This document shows, one piece after another, positions 16,089 to 23,391 of a stretch of 34,718 nt of DNA. Every line of letters begins with the position of its first letter. The first letter of the stretch is position 1. Source of the stretch: Bacteroidaceae bacterium (GTDB lineage Bacteria > Bacteroidota > Bacteroidia > Bacteroidales > Bacteroidaceae); NCBI GenBank assembly GCA_017467385.1, contig JAFTSK010000199.1, forward strand, positions 1 through 34,718, written 5' to 3'. The notes under the pieces are model-generated. The model was not told where the DNA came from and ran no database searches. It was given only the letters and a program-made list of their open reading frames with translations. The translations under genes and the position numbers were made by a program.

Positions 16089-18308
16089 ATGAAAAAACAA
16101 CTTTGTATATTATCTGCTTGTACCCTGCTATTTGCGGGGTACAGCTGTACTGAGCCAAAGAATGAAGCTCAAGCTGACTTGACACAATACGTTGATCCGT
16201 ATATCGGTTCGGGCGGACATGGACATGTATTCGTGGGAGCAAACGTACCTTACGGTATGGTACAGTTAGGCCCTTCCAGTATTCCTCAGGAATGGGATTG
16301 GACTTCGGGATACCATATCTCCGACTCAACAGTTATAGGTTTTCCGCACATGCACCTAAGTGGTACAGGAATCGGCGACTTGCATGACATTACCTTAATG
16401 CCGGTAACGGGTGAAGTTACATACGCCAGAGGACGTGAAAGCGATCCTACTTCGGGGTTATGGTCGTATTCGGACAGAAGTAAGGAAGTGGTAAAGCCTG
16501 GCTATTACGCCACTCATTTATTGCGTTATGGTGTGGACGTGGAATTGACAGCTACCAAGCGTGTCGGTTTTCATAAGTACACTTTCCCACAGACAGACAA
16601 TGCAGCAGTTGTATTTGATTTGCAAAACGGTGGTTGTTGGGATAGCCCGACAAAAGCATACATTGCCAAGACCGATGATAAAACTATCGAAGGCTATCGT
16701 TATTCCACCGGTTGGGCGAATGACCAACGTGTTTTCTTTGTGGCAGAGTTCTCTCAACCAATAACCTCTCTTGATGTAATAGTCGACGGTGCTGATGCGA
16801 TAGCCGACAAGGGCGAAGGAAAGGTGGTATATGCTCGTGCAAACGTAGATGCAAAGGAACCAGTATATGTAAAGGTAGCTCTCTCTCCTACTTCCATCGA
16901 GAATGCCAAGATGAACATGCAGGCAGAACTTCCAGGATGGGATTTTGAAGGCACCGTTGTTTCAGCTGACCAAGCTTGGGAAAAGGCATTGGCTAAGATT
17001 GAGATGGAGTCAGCTTGTGAGAAAACCAAAAAGATTTTCTATACCTCTTTGTATCATACAATGGTGGCTCCTTCCGAATTTTGTGATGTGAACGGCGACT
17101 ATTATGGGGCAGACAACCAAATGCACAAAGGCGAAGGTTTTGTAAACTATACCACAATGTCCTGCTGGGATACTTATCGTTCGGCTCATCCGTTGATGAC
17201 TTTGATTCATCCTGAGATGATGAAGGACATGATGCAGGCATTCGTTACCATCTACAAGCAACAAGGAAAGTTACCGGTATGGCACTTGATGGGTTGTGAA
17301 ACCAACTGTATGGTGGGTAATCCGGGTGTTATCATTGTTGCCGATGGTTTAATGAAAGGCTACATAGAAAACGAAGAAGAAGCTTTTGAGGCCTTAAAGA
17401 ATTCTGTAATGCTTGACGACAGAGGTCAGGACATTCGTAAGAAATACGGCTTTATCCCATATAATTTAATGAAAGAGTCCGTAGCCAATGATATGGAATA
17501 TGCCATTGCCGATGGTTCGGTAGCTTTAGCAGCCAAGAAGTTGGGTAAGACAGAAGATTATGACTATTTCTTCAATCGTAGCCGATCTTACCAGAATTAC
17601 TTTGACCGAGAAACCGGCTTTATGCGTGGACGGGGTACGAGAGGCGAATTTCATGAACCGTTCAATCCGTTTGCTTCCACCCATCGTGATGACGACTATT
17701 GTGAAGGTAACGCTTGGCAATATACCTTCTTGACTCCCCACGATTTTGAAGGTTTGGTTGCTTGCTTCGGAAGCAAAGAATCGTTGGTAAAGAAAATGGA
17801 TGAATTGTTTGTGGCCGAAGCAAAATTGGACGGTACAAACGCTTCTCCAGACATCAGCGGTTTAATCGGTCAGTATGCACATGGCAACGAACCAAGCCAT
17901 CACATCATCTATTTTTATACATTGGCAAGCGAACCGGCGAAAGCAGCCGATAAGGTTCGTCAGGTATTTGAGACGATGTATAGCGACCAACCGGACGGTC
18001 TTTCAGGCAATGAAGATGTAGGTGCCATGTCATCGTGGTATGTATTGTCATCACTTGGTTTCTATCAGTTGAATCCTGCCGACGGTCGTTATGTCTTCGG
18101 TTCTCCAAACATAGACAAGGCCGTACTAAATGTGCGTGATGGCAAGTTTACGATTATTGCTCATAACAACTCCAAAGAAAACAAGTACATCCAAAGCATT
18201 AAACTTAACGGTCAGCCTTACAACAAGGCATGGATTGAGTTTGAAGATATAGCTAAGGGAGGTACATTGGAATACGAAATGGGTGCAACACCGGCTTGCT
18301 GGTATTGA
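16089..18308 (+). CDS. GH92 family alpha-mannosidase, probable lipoprotein
   Basis: 739 residues. The N-terminus has a hydrophobic signal and a Cys near residue 20 (FAGYSC) followed by acidic/polar residues, suggesting a lipoprotein though the lipobox is atypical. GH92 landmarks are visible: YVDPYIGSGGHGHVFVGANVPYGMVQLGP (about 33-61), GFPHMHLSGTGIGD, the central VWHLMGCETNCMVGNPG, and the active-site region motifs EGNAWQYTF, GNEPSHHIIYFYTLA and SGNEDVGAMSSWYVLSSLGFY. GH92 enzymes are Ca2+-dependent exo-alpha-mannosidases, mainly alpha-1,2, acting on N-glycans and mannans. No SusC/SusD or other glycosidase is nearby, so it is outside a typical polysaccharide-utilisation locus. Linkage specificity is not readable. 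Long inverted repeats flank it on both sides. Confidence 0.93.
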   Translation: MKKQLCILSACTLLFAGYSCTEPKNEAQADLTQYVDPYIGSGGHGHVFVGANVPYGMVQLGPSSIPQEWDWTSGYHISDSTVIGFPHMHLSGTGIGDLHDITLMPVTGEVTYARGRESDPTSGLWSYSDRSKEVVKPGYYATHLLRYGVDVELTATKRVGFHKYTFPQTDNAAVVFDLQNGGCWDSPTKAYIAKTDDKTIEGYRYSTGWANDQRVFFVAEFSQPITSLDVIVDGADAIADKGEGKVVYARANVDAKEPVYVKVALSPTSIENAKMNMQAELPGWDFEGTVVSADQAWEKALAKIEMESACEKTKKIFYTSLYHTMVAPSEFCDVNGDYYGADNQMHKGEGFVNYTTMSCWDTYRSAHPLMTLIHPEMMKDMMQAFVTIYKQQGKLPVWHLMGCETNCMVGNPGVIIVADGLMKGYIENEEEAFEALKNSVMLDDRGQDIRKKYGFIPYNLMKESVANDMEYAIADGSVALAAKKLGKTEDYDYFFNRSRSYQNYFDRETGFMRGRGTRGEFHEPFNPFASTHRDDDYCEGNAWQYTFLTPHDFEGLVACFGSKESLVKKMDELFVAEAKLDGTNASPDISGLIGQYAHGNEPSHHIIYFYTLASEPAKAADKVRQVFETMYSDQPDGLSGNEDVGAMSSWYVLSSLGFYQLNPADGRYVFGSPNIDKAVLNVRDGKFTIIAHNNSKENKYIQSIKLNGQPYNKAWIEFEDIAKGGTLEYEMGATPACWY

Positions 18309-18314
18309 TAATTA

Positions 18315-18400
18315 CCTCCCCTCTTGAGAGGGGGAAGGGGGTGTGTTAGAATGCACAAACTATATGCGTTTCACACACCCCTACCCCTCTCAAGAGGGGA
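18315..18400. repeat. Long GC-rich inverted repeat (copy 2, after GH92 gene)
   Basis: The left arm starts CCTCCCCTCTTGAGAGGGGG (18315-18334) and continues AAGGGGGTGTGT. The right arm (18371-18400) starts TCACACACCCC and is complementary. A T-run follows at 18401-18405, so this copy could also act as terminator for the GH92 gene. It begins 7 bp after the GH92 stop and is the same element as 15957-16074. Confidence 0.85.
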
Positions 18401-18402
18401 TT

Positions 18403-18432
18403 TTTGTATAATGATTTTTTTTATTACCTTTG
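18403..18432 (+). promoter_or_regulatory. Bacteroidetes promoter for the transporter/radical SAM pair
   Basis: TTTG (18403-18406), 18-bp spacer, TACCTTTG (18425-18432). The -33 box overlaps the T-run that ends the inverted repeat before it. The ATG at 18458 follows 26 bp later. Confidence 0.65.
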
Positions 18433-18457
18433 CCCCCGAATTTAAAATAAGAACATA

Positions 18458-19135
18458 ATGATTAAGGTATCGGAACACCCTTTTAAAAAAAACCGAATGA
18501 ATAGCCACACCGCCCTAATGGTCGTGTCGGCTCTCTTCGTAACCCTCTATTTAGTGTCAAACATCATGGCCGTCAAGGTCATTAGTATTTGGGGACTTTT
18601 CTATTTTGATGCAGGCACCATCACTTTCCCGTTTGCATACATGTTAGGCGATGTACTCACAGAAATGTGGGGTTTCCGAACGGCCAAGAAAGTTATTTGG
18701 ATGACTTTCTTTTGTAATATACTCATGGTTGTCTGCACACAAGTCGGTGTTTGGCTTCCTTCCCCCGATTATTTAGCAGAGACCGCAGGTGCTTATAATC
18801 ATATCTTTTCGTATGTACCCCGTATTGTAATCGGTTCATTGGTTGGCTTTCTCTTGGGAGAACTCTCCAATGCTTGGCTTATGGAGAAGATTAAAGAGAA
18901 AACCAAAGGAAAACGGTTATGGGTACGTACTATCGGAAGCTCGGCAGTAGCCTATCTTTTCGATAGCTTGCCATTTGTCTTAATAGCCTTCTTAGGAATT
19001 GTTTCTACACATGATTTATTACTGATGATTGCTTTTCAGTATGGTGCCAAGTTGCTGATAGAAGCTTTCTTCGGTACTCCGATGGCGTATGCGGTTATCC
19101 ATGCCTTGAAGCGTTATATCTTAAAGAAAGAATAA
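18458..19135 (+). CDS. yhhQ: Queuosine precursor transporter (YhhQ/DUF165 family)
   Basis: 225 residues with about six membrane segments. Family features are the early SNIMAVKVISIWGLFYFDAGTITFPFAYMLGDVLTEMWGF (about 32-70), the basic cytoplasmic stretch KIKEKTKGKRLWVRTIGSSAVAYLFDSLPFVLIAF, and a C-terminal amphipathic KYILKKE-like tail. YhhQ-family proteins import the queuosine precursors preQ0/preQ1, and some take up queuine or queuosine. It has its own promoter, and its stop codon lies one base before the radical SAM ATG, so the pair should be translated together. That partnership favours salvage of a queuosine-type substrate. Confidence 0.9.
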   Translation: MIKVSEHPFKKNRMNSHTALMVVSALFVTLYLVSNIMAVKVISIWGLFYFDAGTITFPFAYMLGDVLTEMWGFRTAKKVIWMTFFCNILMVVCTQVGVWLPSPDYLAETAGAYNHIFSYVPRIVIGSLVGFLLGELSNAWLMEKIKEKTKGKRLWVRTIGSSAVAYLFDSLPFVLIAFLGIVSTHDLLLMIAFQYGAKLLIEAFFGTPMAYAVIHALKRYILKKE

Positions 19136-19136
19136 C

Positions 19137-19820
19137 ATGGATAGATATTCGTTGATTCATACCAAGATGCCTCGTGAATTTGTATTATTACAAGGTACGG
19201 GGTGCCGTTGGCGGAAATGTACGTTTTGCGATTATCACGAAGATGTGAGTGAAAATCCTTTTGTGGTCAATGAACCGGTCTTGCGTCAGGTTACAGGACA
19301 ATATGGAATACTTGACATCATCAATTCCGGTTCGGCAATGGAATTGGATACGGAAACCATTAAACTTATCAAAGAGATTGTACAAGAGAAACGGATACAT
19401 ACCCTTTGGTTCGAGGCACATTACATGTATCGTAAGAAGTTGGCGGCTTTTGCTGAACAATTCTTTCCTACCCAAGTAAAATTTCGTTGTGGGGTAGAAA
19501 CCTTTAATGTAGCCCTTCGGGATAGTTGGAAAAAGGGAATACCTTCTTCCGTTTCTGTCGAAGACATTGCCCGCTATTTTCAAGGCGTTTGCCTCTTATG
19601 TTGTACACAAGGCGAAAACAAAGAACATATTTTTAAAGACATCGAATTAGCCAAACAGTATTTTGAATATTTCAGCGTGAATATCTTTTGCAATAATCAT
19701 ACTCCAGTAAAACAAGATACGGCATTAGCTACCTGGTTTGCCAAAGAGGTCTACCCTCTCATTAAAGACGAACCACGCATTGAAGTTTTGATGGAGAATA
19801 CGGATTTGGGAGTGGGTTGA
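19137..19820 (+). CDS. Radical SAM protein with CX4CX2C motif, candidate queuine-salvage lyase (QueL-like)
   Basis: 227 residues. The iron-sulfur motif is GTGCRWRKCTFCDYH: three cysteines spaced CX4CX2C instead of the usual radical SAM CX3CX2C. Later conserved-looking stretches are DIINSGSAMELD, LWFEAHYMYRKKL, FRCGVETFN and the C-terminus VLMENTDLGVG. It lacks any added SPASM or other C-terminal domain. The one-base gap after a queuosine-precursor transporter gene suggests a queuosine role. From memory, queuine lyases (QueL) of gut Clostridia are small radical SAM proteins that free queuine base from its nucleotide, and this sequence has the same general look. That identity is inferred, not proven. 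A strong terminator follows. Confidence 0.8.
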   Translation: MDRYSLIHTKMPREFVLLQGTGCRWRKCTFCDYHEDVSENPFVVNEPVLRQVTGQYGILDIINSGSAMELDTETIKLIKEIVQEKRIHTLWFEAHYMYRKKLAAFAEQFFPTQVKFRCGVETFNVALRDSWKKGIPSSVSVEDIARYFQGVCLLCCTQGENKEHIFKDIELAKQYFEYFSVNIFCNNHTPVKQDTALATWFAKEVYPLIKDEPRIEVLMENTDLGVG

Positions 19821-19849
19821 TTATTCTTTACATCTCCATAAGGATAATA

Positions 19850-19891
19850 AAAAAGTCTTTGACGTGTTTCAGGTTTCGTCAAAGACTTTTT
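19850..19891. terminator. Bidirectional terminator after the radical SAM gene
   Basis: AAAAAGTCTTTGACG (19850-19864) pairs with CGTCAAAGACTTTTT (19877-19891) around a 12-nt loop. It serves both converging units: the plus-strand transporter/radical SAM pair and the minus-strand operon ending at 19912. Confidence 0.9.
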
Positions 19892-19911
19892 ATCTACATT
19901 AGTGTTGCAAT

Positions 19912-20298
19912 TTAAACTTTGTAATAAGTCATTCTTTCATCATCTTCGTAATCTTCAAGAACAAGTTTATTAGATGAAATAGATACTATTCTTATTTCAA
20001 GGTGATCACCATCAATATCTACTATAAGTTCATCCCCTTCAATCTCCCAGGTTCCTCTCAATGTTTCTGTACTATAATCGCCATAATAATTTTCTACAGA
20101 CTCAAGAATGAAGGTTCCATTAGCTTTGAAAGTGATTTCTTCATAATAATAATCCCCATCACCGTAATCTTCTTCGTATGCCCAAGTTCCAATAATGGAA
20201 GAATCTGCACCATCATTATCATCACTACATCCAGAAAATCCTGTTGTCAGCATTAACATGGACATCATGATGAATAAAAATCTACAAGTTGCTTTCAT
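19912..20298 (-). CDS. Small lipocalin-like lipoprotein
   Basis: 128 residues. The signal sequence ends in a lipobox-like TGFSGC followed by SDDNDGAD, the acidic type of Cys-proximal sequence seen in surface-exposed Bacteroidetes lipoproteins. The rest is a compact beta-rich domain: SIIGTWAYEEDYGDGDYYYEEITFKANGTFILE, then RGTWEIEGDELIVDIDGDHLEIRIVSISSNKLVLED. The IIGTW...F..NGTF...G.W...GD.L pattern is that of small lipocalin-like domains. It is very acidic. Last gene of a three-gene operon, 11 bp after the barrel gene. No specific function can be assigned. Confidence 0.8.
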   Translation of the reverse strand: MKATCRFLFIMMSMLMLTTGFSGCSDDNDGADSSIIGTWAYEEDYGDGDYYYEEITFKANGTFILESVENYYGDYSTETLRGTWEIEGDELIVDIDGDHLEIRIVSISSNKLVLEDYEDDERMTYYKV

Positions 20299-20309
20299 GT
20301 TCTTTTTTA

Positions 20310-20942
20310 TTACATATTAAAACCAATGGTGATGCTTGGCATAGCTACCTTACCGCCGTCCAAAATTTCGCTGAAATCTGTACCGTAGCTTGCGCCAACA
20401 TAGAATGTGTTGAAGTTTGCACCTACACCTATCTGCCAACCAATCTGGAAACGATTAAGTTGCATATCACCAACTTCATCTTCGTCGAAAGCATTATAAC
20501 TTTCTCCGTCTTCTTTGTAATTACCAAATATATTACCTCTTAGCGTTAAACCCACATAAGGGAATATACCATTATTTTCACCGAAAGAAAATTTGTAACC
20601 AAAGTTTACTGGAACATTGACAGAAAAAACATTCATCTTAATATCGGTATCCTCAATTTCACCACCAAACCAAGATACATTACCACCAGTTTCAATGAAT
20701 AAAGGAGCAGAACTTGAAACACCAAAACTCTTCACATAACCCACAGAAGCTCCGCTGAAACTGATATCTCCTCCTCCATCAGCATTGATAGATACAGGGT
20801 GATAAGAAACTCTTAATCCTTGCCATTCAGTAGCTTCAGAACTACTGCTTAAAGAAGAACTACCAGTTTTCACAAATTGAGCTGACATTGTTGATGCTAT
20901 ACCTAACAAGCAAACAACCATTAAGAATTTAATACTCTTCAT
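20310..20942 (-). CDS. Outer-membrane beta-barrel protein
   Basis: 210 residues. MKSIKFLMVVCLLGIASTMSAQ is a type-I signal peptide. The mature part alternates hydrophobic and polar residues in amphipathic strands separated by short acidic loops (LFIETGGNVSWFGGEIEDTDIKMNVFSVNVPVNFGYKFSFG; FQIGWQIGVGANFNTFYVGASYGTDFS). It ends with the barrel-like C-terminal strand SITIGFNM. This fits the PorT/OmpW-like small barrel families common in Bacteroidetes. Ligand or function is unknown. Middle gene of the operon: 12 bp after the propeller gene and 11 bp before the lipoprotein gene. Confidence 0.82.
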   Translation of the reverse strand: MKSIKFLMVVCLLGIASTMSAQFVKTGSSSLSSSSEATEWQGLRVSYHPVSINADGGGDISFSGASVGYVKSFGVSSSAPLFIETGGNVSWFGGEIEDTDIKMNVFSVNVPVNFGYKFSFGENNGIFPYVGLTLRGNIFGNYKEDGESYNAFDEDEVGDMQLNRFQIGWQIGVGANFNTFYVGASYGTDFSEILDGGKVAMPSITIGFNM

Positions 20943-20954
20943 AACTTATAATAA

Positions 20955-21932
20955 TTAATAAATAAAATTCATACGCCAAACATTAGCTACCCCTTCTGCA
21001 TTTCCACGTTGAGAAATAAAGTAAATATACTTCCCATCTTTACTCCATACAGGACTCAAATCATCTGCTGCATGATAAGTTATTTGTGATAACTCGCTTC
21101 CATCTGTACGAGCTACATAAATGTCCGTATTGTAATAGTTAATGTTCCCTGCACTAATTTTACTACTTCCAACTAATAAAATCCATTGTTTGTCAGGTGA
21201 TAAAGTCGGTGAAGTAAAACTACGTTCCACATCCGAAACAATACATTCTTCAACTCCGGTTTCGTAATTGATTTTCCATATTTCGCTTCTCCCGTCAGTG
21301 GTAAGTCGAGTACAAATAAAAGTATTGTTCTCGGACAATGGATATGGATTCATACCAGCGGTATAATTGGATAAGAAATTATTACCAATGGTGTAACTCC
21401 ATATACTAACTCCTTTCATTTCTTGCCGAGCAAAGAAAATTTGTGTCATATCCGATGAGTATATCGGAGAATAATCTTGATTCCCATTGGTTATTTGTCG
21501 GCAAACATATCCTTTACTTGCATTGGTTTGAAATATCTGATTTGTTTTACCGCGTTTCTCAGAAAAACATATATATTTCCCATCAGGTGAATAAGAAAAG
21601 TCCAACACATTTGTTCGGTTCGTGCGCTGTATGGAACTACCTTGTTTGTCTAACGCCTTAATGAAAATATTAGTAGTATTATTTCTTAGTGAAAGGTATG
21701 CAAGATTCTTACCATCAATAGAAATATCCAGAATTCTATTAGAAAACCAGTTAATGCCTTTGATTGTTCTTCTTACGATAGGCATACATACATAATCGTT
21801 AGGGGTAGTCATTTGCACAAATTCTATACCAGATTCTTCTGAAACAGAAACGACTGAATAATCAACTTGCTGAGCTGATACAGCACCAAAGATTCCCAAT
21901 AGAATAATGGTTGCTATCTTTCTTTTAATCAT
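20955..21932 (-). CDS. TolB-like/PD40 beta-propeller protein
   Basis: 325 residues from the ATG at 21932; a TTG at 21962 in frame belongs to the -7 box and is not used. MIKRKIATIILLGIFGAVSAQ is a type-I signal peptide. The body contains repeated PD40/WD40-like blades: DISIDGKNLAYLSLRNNTTNIFI, FSYSPDGKYICFSEKRGKTNQIF, TLSPDKQWILLVGS and PVWSKDGKYIYFISQRGNAEGVANVWRMN. Such periplasmic propellers (TolB type) usually act as protein-binding platforms in the envelope; the partner here may be the barrel or lipoprotein made from the same operon. It is the first gene of the unit. Confidence 0.85.
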   Translation of the reverse strand: MIKRKIATIILLGIFGAVSAQQVDYSVVSVSEESGIEFVQMTTPNDYVCMPIVRRTIKGINWFSNRILDISIDGKNLAYLSLRNNTTNIFIKALDKQGSSIQRTNRTNVLDFSYSPDGKYICFSEKRGKTNQIFQTNASKGYVCRQITNGNQDYSPIYSSDMTQIFFARQEMKGVSIWSYTIGNNFLSNYTAGMNPYPLSENNTFICTRLTTDGRSEIWKINYETGVEECIVSDVERSFTSPTLSPDKQWILLVGSSKISAGNINYYNTDIYVARTDGSELSQITYHAADDLSPVWSKDGKYIYFISQRGNAEGVANVWRMNFIY

Positions 21933-21959
21933 ATTTATACTTAAATTTATATTTATTTG

Positions 21960-21967
21960 CAAAGGTA
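21960..21967 (-). promoter_or_regulatory. Bacteroidetes -7 box for the envelope operon
   Basis: Minus strand TACCTTTG, exact TAnnTTTG, 27 bp before the ATG at 21932. A TTTG lies upstream (minus strand, 21984-21987), but at 16 bp the spacing is short for a -33 box. Confidence 0.6.
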
Positions 21968-21995
21968 TGTATAATCAATAAGTCAAACAGAATGT

Positions 21996-22029
21996 AAACC
22001 GTCGATAAACTGTACAGAATCGACGGTTT
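21996..22029 (-). terminator. Hairpin after the HTH gene, probable terminator
   Basis: AAACCGTCGA (21996-22005) and TCGACGGTTT (22020-22029) form a perfect 10-bp stem 8 bp past the HTH stop. The downstream U-tract on the minus strand is weak (TTTACATTCTGTTT). Confidence 0.6.
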
Positions 22030-22036
22030 GTTTTAA

Positions 22037-22402
22037 CTACAATTTTTGTTTTAGTAATTCAATAAACTCTTGTGGTAAGTTAGAAATGTCTATACCTTCT
22101 GAAGTAAGTGGAAGAACTATACAAGGAAACTGGAAGTCTGTTTTTTTAGACTTCTTATAAACTTCTTCAATGAAATCATACTCTAATATTTCTGAAATTA
22201 ACAACAAACGTTCGACATCAATATTTTTACTGTTAAATATGTGGTACAAAGATGTACGTGCGCAATTAATTTTACGGGCGAACTCGGCGTAACAGAGGCC
22301 ACGTTCATCTACCTTTCGCTTAATAATTTTCCCGATATATATGTCCTTGAATTTGTGTTCCACTTTTGTGCTTTTTTCAATTAAAAATATTTTTGTCCTC
22401 AT
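22037..22402 (-). CDS. Small helix-turn-helix DNA-binding protein
   Basis: 121 residues. The middle section matches an XRE-like helix-turn-helix: IGKIIKRKVDERGLCYAEFARKINCARTSLYHIFNSKNIDVERLLLISEILEYDF (about 23-77). A short C-terminal tail ends LPQEFIELLKQKL. Small standalone HTH proteins of this type are common in Bacteroides. The ATG start overlaps the end of the eptA-like remnant by 26 bp; a GTG at 22363 would avoid the overlap but would remove residues before the HTH only. Target genes are unknown; the next operon, with a promoter about 70 bp past its end, is an obvious candidate. Confidence 0.75.
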   Translation of the reverse strand: MRTKIFLIEKSTKVEHKFKDIYIGKIIKRKVDERGLCYAEFARKINCARTSLYHIFNSKNIDVERLLLISEILEYDFIEEVYKKSKKTDFQFPCIVLPLTSEGIDISNLPQEFIELLKQKL

Positions 22403-22901
22403 CGAAAATAGGACTTTCTATACCCAAAAAGTATAATACACTATGAAATACGTGGTACTGATCAATTTCTTGTAAAGTTTTTGTTTTCAATGTGGAATCT
22501 GAAGTCCATGTAATAAATGGAATCTCAATCTGTTCGGCTGGTGCCATAATCATAGGAACACCATGCATATAAAGATTATTCTCGCCCAAAGATTCTCCAT
22601 GATCTGAAACATATAGTACACAACTTCGTATATTTTTCATTCTGCGAAGCTTTTCTATGACTTCATGAATCAAATAATCGGTATAAAGTATGGTGTTATC
22701 ATAGGCATTTATCAGTTCATCTCGATTGCTTTTCGACATTTCTACAGTAGTACATACAGGCTTAAAAACTTCAAATGATGAAGGATACTTTTGAAAATAG
22801 ATAGGACTGACACTTGTACCAATGAACAACATGAAAGCTATAAGAAGTAATGCACATAGAGTTTTGTATGTAGCTATAAATAGTTTTTTTATCCTTTTCA
22901 T
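22377..22901 (-). pseudogene. Phosphoethanolamine transferase remnant (EptA-like, internally deleted)
   Basis: 174 residues from the ATG at 22901, against about 540 for the full enzyme. It keeps one N-terminal membrane segment (about 13-30) joined almost directly to the C-terminal part of the sulfatase-type domain: SPIYFQKYP, RDELINAYDNTILYTDYLI, and the metal-binding SDHGESLGENNLYMHG (Asp100, His101 and His113). Missing are four of the five usual membrane helices and the segment with the nucleophilic threonine. It therefore cannot be a working lipid A phosphoethanolamine transferase as written, yet the reading frame is intact, so an in-frame internal deletion is likely. Two 11-bp direct repeats and the LytTR gene lie directly upstream. 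Confidence 0.8.
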
Positions 22902-22927
22902 TGTCTTGTCTTTTAAAAATTGCAAGA

Positions 22928-22959
22928 CAAATTAATTTAGAAAAAAACGGTAGGACAAT
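22928..22959 (-). promoter_or_regulatory. Probable promoter of the eptA-like remnant
   Basis: On the minus strand ATTG (22959-22956), a 20-bp spacer, and TTAATTTG (22935-22928); each box has one mismatch to the consensus. The LytTR-type direct repeats lie 12 bp upstream of the -33 box, where an activator would sit. Confidence 0.45.
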
Positions 22960-22971
22960 TCATAAAATGGA

Positions 22972-23003
22972 TAATGGGTAAAGTATAGGGATTAATGGGT
23001 AAA
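22972..23003 (-). promoter_or_regulatory. Two perfect 11-bp direct repeats 21 bp apart, candidate LytTR operator
   Basis: TAATGGGTAAA occurs at 22972-22982 and again at 22993-23003 (minus strand TTTACCCATTA). Start-to-start distance is 21 bp, exactly two helical turns. LytTR regulators typically bind two direct repeats of about 9 bp with this spacing. The repeats lie 28 bp past the stop of a LytTR gene and about 70 bp before the eptA-like start. Confidence 0.6.
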
Positions 23004-23031
23004 ATGATTTTTCCTATCAGATTAGAGTCAT

Positions 23032-23391
23032 TTATAGCTTGTTGGGGAGATATAAGTCTTTTAATTTTTTCAAGGCTTCTTTCGATATTGATAAAGTATA
23101 TAACTGTGGGTAATAAAAATTAGTGAGAAGTAATTTCTTTTTTGCTGTATTAATTTGAAAGATATACGAAGTATTCACAATGTAACACTTTCCAGTACGA
23201 ATAAAAGGGTTTGTCTTTCCTTTCAATTTTTCATTAATAAGTAATTCCATATTGGATAAAGTACATAATATGGTTGCCTTTACCCCATTAGAAAAATGGA
23301 TATCGGTGAAATTGTCATCAGCCTCAAAAAATACTACATGCCTTAAGTTGACTTTTATCAATTCATCTCGCGTATTAAAAAGCAATTCCAT
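23032..23391 (-). CDS. LytTR-domain DNA-binding protein
   Basis: 119 residues from the ATG at 23391, nearly all one LytTR domain: ELLFNTRDELIKVNLRHVVFFEADDNFTDIHFS at the start, then MELLINEKLKGKTNPFIRTGKCYIVNTSYIFQINTAKKKLLLTN, the typical F.R.G..YIVN..YI pattern. There is no receiver domain, so it is a single-domain LytTR protein rather than a classical response regulator. An in-frame ATG at 23460 would add 23 residues of unconvincing sequence overlapping a CGAACC/GGTTCG hairpin (23422-23437), so I prefer 23391, but this is uncertain. The probable operator repeats lie just downstream, before the eptA-like remnant. Confidence 0.82.
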   Translation of the reverse strand: MELLFNTRDELIKVNLRHVVFFEADDNFTDIHFSNGVKATILCTLSNMELLINEKLKGKTNPFIRTGKCYIVNTSYIFQINTAKKKLLLTNFYYPQLYTLSISKEALKKLKDLYLPNKL

